A DNA stretch of 64,000 nucleotides, taken from Dactylorhiza incarnata. Lineage: Eukaryota; Streptophyta; Magnoliopsida; Asparagales; Orchidaceae. Both the position numbers and the translations under genes were made by a program. The notes beneath the pieces are model-generated. The model was not told where the DNA came from and did not search any database. It saw only the letters and a program-made list of their open reading frames with translations. How positions within the stretch are numbered: the first letter of the stretch is position 1; each line of letters opens with the position of its first letter. Shown piece after piece: positions 56,002 through 64,000 of this stretch. The stretch is taken from the NCBI GenBank assembly GCA_033032865.1, contig JAWHQI010000040.1, positions 10,895,001-10,959,000 on the forward strand, written 5' to 3'.

Positions 56002-59000
56002 TGTAACATCTCAATCTAGGATGAGGAGCCTAGGAGTATTGGCACACCACATCACCTTGAAGACAAGGTTAAAGCCCTTAAAGAAAGAGAAAAAGACATG
56101 TTGTGCATTTAGGCAAGGTGAACCAAACCAACTCAATTAGCCCAACCCTTGACCAATTGATCTAACCATCTTCTTCCTCATTACCCAAGTAAACCAATTC
56201 ACCTATTGACACACCTCATCACCTTGAAGACAAGAGTAAAACCTTAGAAAGAGAGCATGGGGTGCATTTAGCCAAAATAGCTTAACCCACTAAAATAAAC
56301 CCTTTCTTGGTCAATTAAGCTAGCCACACCATGACCCATGACCAAGGCTAGCTAAACCCTCAAAATGTTGACTTTGGTCAACCCAAATTAGGCTTGGTCA
56401 AACCATGGTTTAATTAAGGCATAAACCCGCTTTTGAAAATGCCTTAACCCAACACGCTGTAACATCTCTATTGCAACTAGACCCCTTGATAGTGTTAGGG
56501 CATGACATGCGAGTTAAGGCAAGTAGGTGATCCAAGGTCTTAACAAGACAAGGTAATCTCACCAGTGCACACAAAGGAGCACAAGTCAACCTAAGTCAAA
56601 TCACCTCCACTTGAACTCACAAAATCAAATTGACTCCACCACCACATCTCTTACCCCAAGGGGGATGCAATTGACCATTCACTCTATGAATTGGTCAACT
56701 AAGCTAGCCAAATTGATAAAAGTCAACTCAGGTCAACTTACCCTAATTTGGCTCAATTGAGCTTCAATTGGCCAAAGTTAACCCAACTAATGTCTTCCTA
56801 ACCACTAAGGTAGACCATTAGGGCAGAAATATTCCATTGGGCTCAACCAATCTCATGGTATTGACCAAAGTCAACTCTAGGTCAGCATAACCAAATTCAA
56901 CCCAAATTGGCTCCAATTAGACCTTATATGGTTAAATTGATCCCACCACTACATTCCAAACCCTAATAGAGGTTCAATTGACAAGAAGCCCCAACATTGG
57001 GTCAACCAATTTACCCAAGTTGATCAAAGTCAAACTTAGGTCAATTTAGGTCAAAATTACACCATATGGTTCAAATAGCCCAAACAAGGCCCCACCTGTA
57101 AGACCCCATATTTTTCTTTTACAAACCCGGGTCTTATGCCCAGAACCGCCGCTTTGCGGTGATACCCTCACTCGGGAAGGTCGCCACTACAAAACGCCGA
57201 TCCTGCCGGCCTTATCGATCACAGAAAAAGTAAGTATAACAAACTTTAGAGAAGACAAGCCCACATCACAGAAATAGTAAAACATCATAAAGAGATGTCC
57301 ACATGAAGTAACTGAAATAAAAGATAGAAATAACAAGGGCTCCTGCCCGATACATCAATTCCTCACTACATTTTCTCTCGCGGAAGCATAAAATACTAAA
57401 TCTAAACGATGCTCACGGATCCTGCCAAGGGTGCTCCCGTGCTAGATTGCCCCGTCTCCATCTGCACCGGCCTCTGGTGCTGCAACATCTCCTCGGTCCC
57501 CTAAAATGATAAGGTCCACCGACCATTAGTCAAAAGACTAAACCAATCCCCCACCCCTCCCCCGGTGATTCCTAGGCACTTAGCGGAAGGAATGAAGTAG
57601 AGGACAATCAAAGGGTGTAAGCAATAGCAGGTGACGGGGGTAGAATCTACAGGGAATGAGTACCACTATGCAATATATATCATAACTGAAGCAGTAAGTA
57701 AAGTAAGAACAGGTAAGGTAAACAAGTAGAGCAAACATATAAAGGTAAGTAAGGAAAAGTAACCGTTGGTTTATAGGAATGCCCACACAAACCTACAAAT
57801 CAATGGGTCGTTTAGCAAGGCCTATCGTATAAGAAGTCCCAAAACCAACTTATACGATAGACGTAGGGGTTGAAATGCAATGTTGATGCTATGACATGCA
57901 AGGTATGCAATTAAATGTTATGTTCACACAAGTGCAACTCACACACTACGACTCTATGCGCACAGACCTTTAGTTTCCCCTTTTTGGAGCTAGCAAAACT
58001 CCCATGATACTTTCATAGTGGCAAACGATAGTGGTGGGTTGGACCTCGCCCACCTCTAGGTTGGTATTTGCACTACCTAACCTAGACCTATCGTACGCCT
58101 CAATGCTAAGAACACAACAGTGGAGTCCCTGCGTACTCTTGCTGGTTAGACCACCAGACTTATCCTGGTAAAGGGTTGTCCACACTTACCGAGCCCAAGT
58201 ATTAATGTCGGTGCAACGACCATCAACACTAAGGACCCACCACCTTATGCACATGCAAACATGTTTACATCTATCTCTGAGCCATAAGCTCCCCGAGCTA
58301 ACCCATCCGGCACAACAACATGGTTGAGTCACAACTCACCAGACTAACTATTGCTACAACCACCGAGCCTACCACTTGTAAGACCAAACCGACTAAAGCA
58401 CCAATGACACTAGAGTGTGAGGGAGTAATTACTTAGCTGAATTGCATAACAACTTAACCCTACAGTTTTATGGTTGACCTTGGACTTCCCGAGGATTACC
58501 CTGTAAGGGGCTCGCTACGGTACTAGGAGCTATACTGGATGACACCCCAAGGCTCCCTTTCTCAATGCATTTAATGTTATGTGTATCTACCCATATGCCT
58601 AAGCTTCTTAACATTTCACTTGTATTAACCCTAGGTGGTTTATGACACGCTAGGGGAAAGACGATCTTCGTCAATCCCAAGCACGACCTTACCCTCAGCT
58701 CACCCAACACTCTTATCTACTAAACTCCTTTTTTATGACCTCATCCTCTTCATCCTGATCATGGACACCAACTACATGCCACTTCCACTTGGTAGGCCCC
58801 TAAATACCCATGTTTCCCATTTTTACTATACGCAGCCAAACTAACTATGTGAAGCTAATAAGTAGAAGTACTCCAAATATTCATCCACATGACACAAGAT
58901 TTGTACTGGAGGACTATCATGTAATTATAAGACTAAATCCAAAGACTCATATTTTTCCTCAACATTTTAGCATTTATTTAAATTTCTCCAATATTTGCCA

Positions 59001-62000
59001 AGTATGAATATGAACATGAAGTGTAAGGTATTCTTATGATATGACTCTCATAAAATTAAGATAAATCTATCATGCCAAAATAACAGTAAGTACATAGAGT
59101 CACAATTTTATAATCATGATTTGTCCTCTAATTATAATATTTAGCATTTTTCCAATGTTGGAGATTAATGAAGGAACCATCAAAATTACTTATCCACAAA
59201 TTATGGGAAAATTACTAGACCTTCTTATTAGACAGAAAAGTTCTCAGGCCAAATTTCAGAATTTATAAAGACAAATTAATCACATAAATGAATATTCCAA
59301 AGAAACCCTGTCTAGGGAAAATTGTGAAGGAACCTACTCTTATTTAATTCCAAAAATTATGAAGGAAATACTAGATCTCCAATAAGTTCATAAAGGCTTG
59401 CTGACTGAGTTTCACAATTTATGGAAATCATTTTCTCACCTAAATAAATATTCCAAATAAATCCTAATATGAACATGTTGTGTAGTAGCCTACTGATAAT
59501 AATCTCCAAAAATTATATAGAAATTTACAAAGCTTTCTAGTGCTCTGAAATGTCCTATCACCAAGTTGCACATTTTTCTAGAGAGTTTTGGACCCTTATA
59601 TTTATTTCTTAAGATTAAGGTAAAATAAGTGCCTTGTGAATGAAGTGCTGGTTAAATCTTCTAATTAATTACACAAAAATTATGAGAGATCCATCATATG
59701 AATATAAAGGCACTGCCAAGGTTTCATTACCATCCAAGGCTATTTTAATATGTAAGTCTCTCTAATAATGAAAAGCCCTAAAGGGGTTATAACCTAATTT
59801 AGGGGAAATAAATACTCCTAAAATTCTATCGAAATTCCCTGGGGCATTATTACACCCCATGAACATATCTACCAAGTCCCATGACCATTCTAGGACTTTT
59901 GATCACATGACCTTCACAAGGTTCTATGTGCACCCCTAGGGATAAAGCTAGGGTCCTAGGGCATATCCACCTCCACACCACCCCAAATCACTCATGGGGG
60001 TGGTTTAGGAGATCGTAAACCAGGGTCCAAGGTTTCAACTCATGATGATGAGTTTTGACCACCATACCCCAAAATAAACACCACACCCCCATTTTGACCC
60101 AATTTGACCCAACTTGGGTAAACCAATTACCTATCTAAATAAGTCCCAATTGGGCTGAAATTTTTACCAAGGTCATATAATAACCCTAAGGGGCACACAC
60201 CAAAATTTGGAGGGGATTACGGGTCATTAGACCCATTAATTAATTAATATTAGATTTATGAAATTATTACAAAAACCTTAAAAAAATATTCTCCTAAAAT
60301 TCCCATCTTTTGATATGATGAGGGGGTTGATAAGTAGCCTAGGTTTCAATTTTGAAGTCAATCACATGACCCAATCAATAGTTGTACAAGGAATGGTGGC
60401 TGCCCTACCCTAGGGACCAGTCCCACCAAAATGGATCTACAGGGAGCTACAGTGCCCCTATTTGGCTGAAACTAATTTGCACTTGATCTACACACCAAGG
60501 GCTACAAAAATTATGTTGGGCACTTTTTCATCAGAGGTGGTCTAGTATTTTTAATAATTAAAAGAAGGTACTGCAAATTGTGTGACATAAATGCACATAA
60601 TAATATAACATATTCAAATGATCTTGCACAGATCCTGGCGCGCATCAGACGATCCTTGGTCATCTTCTACCTTCAGCCAAGGGCTGAGATTTAACCATCC
60701 TGTGCCTTCTTCCTCCTCACTTTCCCGGCCACCTGAGCGCCGCCCAGGCCGACCAATGCCACCACCACCTTCGTGGAGGTGGTGGCTGGCGATTAGAGGT
60801 GGTTGGCTGGCCGGAGGTGGCCGGAGTGAGGGGATTTTGCGAGGGAAAGAGGGCTCAAAACGAGACCTCTCAGAAGCGCGATCCGAGCCCAATTGAGCTC
60901 GGATCAAGCCCCAAAATATTAGAAGATCTAGCACTAGAGGAGAGGAAGCGGATCGGACCTGTGTGGGGGCTTGGTGGCGCGTATTCCGGCGAGTCGCCAT
61001 GGCCAGAGGTGGAGCTTTCGGCGCCATGTCAATCCTAGCTTCTGGTGCTCGATTTCTTCGGGGAGAGGGGAGTTTCACTCCTTTCCAACCTCTAAAGATG
61101 TTAAAGGGGTCAATTGAGGCTATAGGGGAGGAGTTACTCGAATTGCCATTAATGGCTATGAATGGAGATTTCGGTTATACTTTGGGGGGGGGGGGGGGAG
61201 GATTAATTGGCCATCAATTAGGCCGGGAAGAAGCTGGAAACTTCTCCTCTCCCCAAGGGGAGATGAAAGGTGCCATCAATTGCTCAGATTGGGGGTTTCT
61301 TCTTCTTCCCCAATAACTCCCCTCTCTTTCTCTTTCTTCCATATTGGGCTCTCTCACTCCTGGCCGACTCTCTTCAAATTGTATGGCCAACTCAACAACA
61401 TTCAATCCCCATGTGGTGGTGGACCACATCAATTGGGTCTAGCTCAAGTGGATTGGGCTCAATTTGGGTAAAGTAGGTCATTTTGACCTAAACTTAGGCT
61501 AAGGTTGACTTTGGTCAAAGTGACCACTTGGGTTGACCACAATGTGTGGATAGTGACCCCTTGGACTTCCTTAAGGGTTAGGAAGGTATAGGTAGGGTCA
61601 ATTTGACAAGGTGAGGGTGAATTGCACCTTTATAGGGCACTATGACCAAAATTAGGGCTAGGGTTGACTTAGGGTAAATTGGCCAAATTAGAGGTCCCAT
61701 GATGGGGCTGTTTGGTCCATTAGGTCCCTAGTGACCCTATGACGGTAGGGTCAGGGTCAATTTGGCATGATGGAGGCCAATTGACCCTAATTGAGCTAGT
61801 TTGACCAATTTATGGTTAGGTTTGACTTTGGTCAATTTGGCCCCTTTTGTTGACCCTAATGGATCCTTGGTGCTCCAAGGAGACCCCTAATGGGTTAGGG
61901 ATGCTATGGTAGGGTCAAGGTTCAAGGTGAGACACTAAAGTCCAACCCTAGACTTGGTATCTGCAAATTGCTATATGCAGACCACTTAGGTTTTCTCCTT

Positions 62001-62101
62001 CTTGCCTAGGTTCACATGACCTTAAATTCTTCCCCTGGTTTTGTCATGACCTAGTCATGAAAAAACCAACTTAGGGGTCTAGTTGTTTGGGGGATGTTAC
62101 A
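56002..62101 (+). repeat. family S repeats, split by a family B LTR
   Basis: TGTAACATC starts occur at 56002 and 56459, and the right end GGGATGTTACA is at 62101. The parts 56459-57096 and 59978-62101 are rich in GTCAA/TTGACC. 60490-62101 matches 19386-21102. The left end also resembles the reverse complement of the right end (GCACAAGTCAACCTA is shared with the inverted 20940-21102 sequence). I could not find a matching target duplication. A 14-G run lies near 61186. There are no genes. Confidence 0.5.
57097..59977 (-). repeat. probable solo LTR of family B
   Basis: It begins TGTAAGACCCC and ends CTCCACA, with CCACC on both sides (57092-57096, 59978-59982). GTCAA-rich family S sequence resumes after it. 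Its lower-coordinate 1.2 kb is the inverted counterpart of 18200-19385. On the minus strand, TCATTTTAG|GGGACCGAG near 57500 opens a short frame ending TAG, as in the other copy. The remaining part is AT-rich and noncoding. Confidence 0.6.
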
Positions 62102-63383
62102 CCACCATAGCCCAAACCAACATTGGGTGGTGTCATATGGCTCATCGCCACCAAGTGGGGTCAACCAATTCATCAAATTGACCAAGTCAACCCTAAAGTC
62201 AACCATGGTCAAACTTTGGTCAAATAGGGAAATTGGGTGCCAGCCCAATTCCAATGGGTTGGGGACGTAGAACAAAGCTCGTTATGCAACCCAAGGGTTA
62301 ATTACCCTCCATGCCCATTGAAATAAGCATGTGATAACATGCAAGGGGTCAAAATTGGAAAAGCCCAACTTTTTAAGTATGGACAAGGGAGAATTAGGGG
62401 ATGGAGGCCACTTGGCCCTCCATTCATCTTTCCAAACCTCAATCCTCATCTCCCCATGCAATTTCTAGCCGATTTCCCGCTTAGTAGGCGCCAGGTGGAA
62501 GGAGAGTTCAGTGAATTTGGGCTAATCGAGAAGGGGCTATAATGATACATTCACAATAAGCCCCCCACTCTCAATTGACCCCTTTCAGCACCTTCAGAGA
62601 GCTCTGGTGAGTTGAGCCAGAGCTTTTACTTGGAGAAATCAGGGGAGAATCACGGGATTGAGCTAGCTCGTCGGAGACAACAAATTCCATGGTTGGACAC
62701 AAAAATATGAGACAGAGATTATTTATGCGGTTTTAATGGTCATATTATTCAGATGTAAGCTCCAATGATTATCCAAATCCAAATCAAACATAAGCTCTAG
62801 TGATTATTGCATTTATTTGGATTTACCTTACATGTGAATTTAGGAAATAGTCATGGTTATATTAACCTGGAAAATTCCAATATTTTGGTTAGTTACTTGC
62901 TAGAGTAATTTTTATCTCTCGAAAATTAATTTGAATTTTTGGATGAATAATTAATATAGTTTATGTTAAATATTAAAAATTCCCCATAAATGTTTTTATG
63001 GGATTTTTATGGTCATATTATTCTAGAAAATTATGATTCTCTGTTAGGCTTATTTTTATGTCATAATAAACCTCTGGTAATTTGCTTGGAACATTTGGAC
63101 ATCACAACTTTGTACTTCATGTGTAAACTTGGAAGTTGTTGTATATCATCAAATATTATCTTATGACCAAATTAAATTCTAAATATATGATTATTTGGTA
63201 AATCAATCTTAATGAAATGATGAACCTTTAGAATAAATTTGAGATCAATTGGCCTCATATTTTTGATAGGTGATTCATAGGGGATATGTTTTGTGTAATA
63301 CTTGAACTTGGTCTGCATTTATTAAAAATGAGAACTATGGATTAACCAACATTAACACTTGGATTTTTGATAAAACCAGGACT
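62102..63383. other. repeat-derived noncoding DNA
   Basis: GTCAA-rich sequence to about 62340 resembles family S. 62341-62700 has short open stretches without protein features. The rest is AT-rich. No element ends were found. Confidence 0.4.
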
Positions 63384-64000
63384 TGTTGGATCTGTAGGCG
63401 CCCTTAGAGGGGGGGGGGGGGGGGGGGGTGAATAAGGGTTTCAAAAACTTTTATTATATTTTGAATTACTTGAAAACTTAGTAGATCGAAATAGTGAGTT
63501 TGAATGAAAATCTAAATTTTTTTATGATGAAAGAGAAAGAAATAAATAATTTAGAGAAATGAAGAAAAAACCAATTTCATTGCACAAAAATAGACACGAT
63601 TACTATTAATATAATTGATTACAAAACTAGATTTCTATGACGCTAGAAATCGAAGGCGAAGAAGTAAAATCCCTTTTTGTTTTCTATCCCGACTCGTATC
63701 CCCATGAACCGGTGGCTTTAGCATATCCTCTCCTGAATACGGCCTTAAGCCGGTCTAGCCAATCCTCCCACGGATACGGCCTTGAGCACCCATAGATCTA
63801 CACCCTAGACCTAGTCGCCAATATGAGGCAAATTTCTGCCCTAAGTCTTACCCAAACCTAGTCGCCAACACGAGGCCAATTCACTACATGATTACAAGAT
63901 TAAAGATATGAAATAAACAACAACAATATGAAAAACTCCCTCTAATGAAACTTCTAAAGTCGGAGATGAAAGATCACTGTAGAATAAGCGTGGTTGAAGC
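63384..64000 (-). repeat. D-type LTR, partial, running out of the window
   Basis: On the minus strand the end reads AAGGGCGCC...CCAACA after a long C-run, and TAGTCGCCAACACGAGG, CCCATGAACCGG and TATCCCGACTCG match the element D LTR in order. It is clearly more diverged than the two LTRs of D are from each other. The base next to the end is not a primer site, so it is a 3' LTR or a solo LTR. Confidence 0.8.

Noticed and set aside
60618..61316. Open frames of 80-154 codons on both strands in the family S repeat
   Set aside because: They are in a GC-rich part of a repeat also present at 19490-20000, where the frames are not kept.

Overview
The window is eukaryotic nuclear DNA from a flowering plant with a repeat-rich genome. 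Nearly all of it is nested LTR retrotransposons with plant tRNA-iMet primer-binding sites and plant-type gag/pol domains. The only convincing host-gene sequence is the 5' end of VPS15, the kinase-like subunit of the class III PI3-kinase complex, on the minus strand at 14066-14424. The species cannot be told from the sequence. No rRNA or tRNA gene, CRISPR array or prokaryotic feature was seen; a 5S-rRNA-derived fragment sits inside one insertion.

Layout. (A) 260-11751: a complete Ty1/copia element (LTRs about 1.46 kb, about 17 substitutions apart, so young) with gag, pol and a third, envelope-position ORF, i.e. the Sirevirus layout; all three ORFs carry breaks. 11940-13383: a degenerate hAT transposase. 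14066-14424: VPS15 exons 1-2, with a TATA box and a 10-bp tandem repeat upstream. 14611-21296: AT-rich DNA, two hairpin foldbacks, and long repeat fragments called families B and S here.

(C) 21297-55269: a minus-strand Ty3/gypsy element of the Tat type, with LTRs of about 0.73 kb, target duplication ATATG, and two RNase H domains. It is split by three later insertions: a composite 1.7-kb insertion with a 5S-rRNA-derived left part (25170-26894); (D) a copia-type element at 27517-36254 with target duplication GGGCG; and (E) a degenerate Tekay/Del-like chromovirus at 43505-54509 with target duplication CAGCT. Between its pol and its 3' LTR, C carries two genes on the opposite strand, each with its own TATA box and introns, plus a 94-bp tandem array. 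Element D has gag but no pol; in pol's place is a 338-codon antisense ORF.

55270-64000: old LTR fragments, a probable 2.9-kb solo LTR (57097-59977, family B) inside a GTCAA-rich repeat (family S), and the start of a minus-strand D-type LTR at 63384 that leaves the window.

Points of most interest: three unrelated retroelements each carry an accessory ORF, two of them antisense; sets of hairpins with conserved loops and compensating stem changes lie in the E leader and in the D noncoding region; and a 50-nt intron-like segment at the gag/pol boundary of A would place the end of gag in frame with protease.
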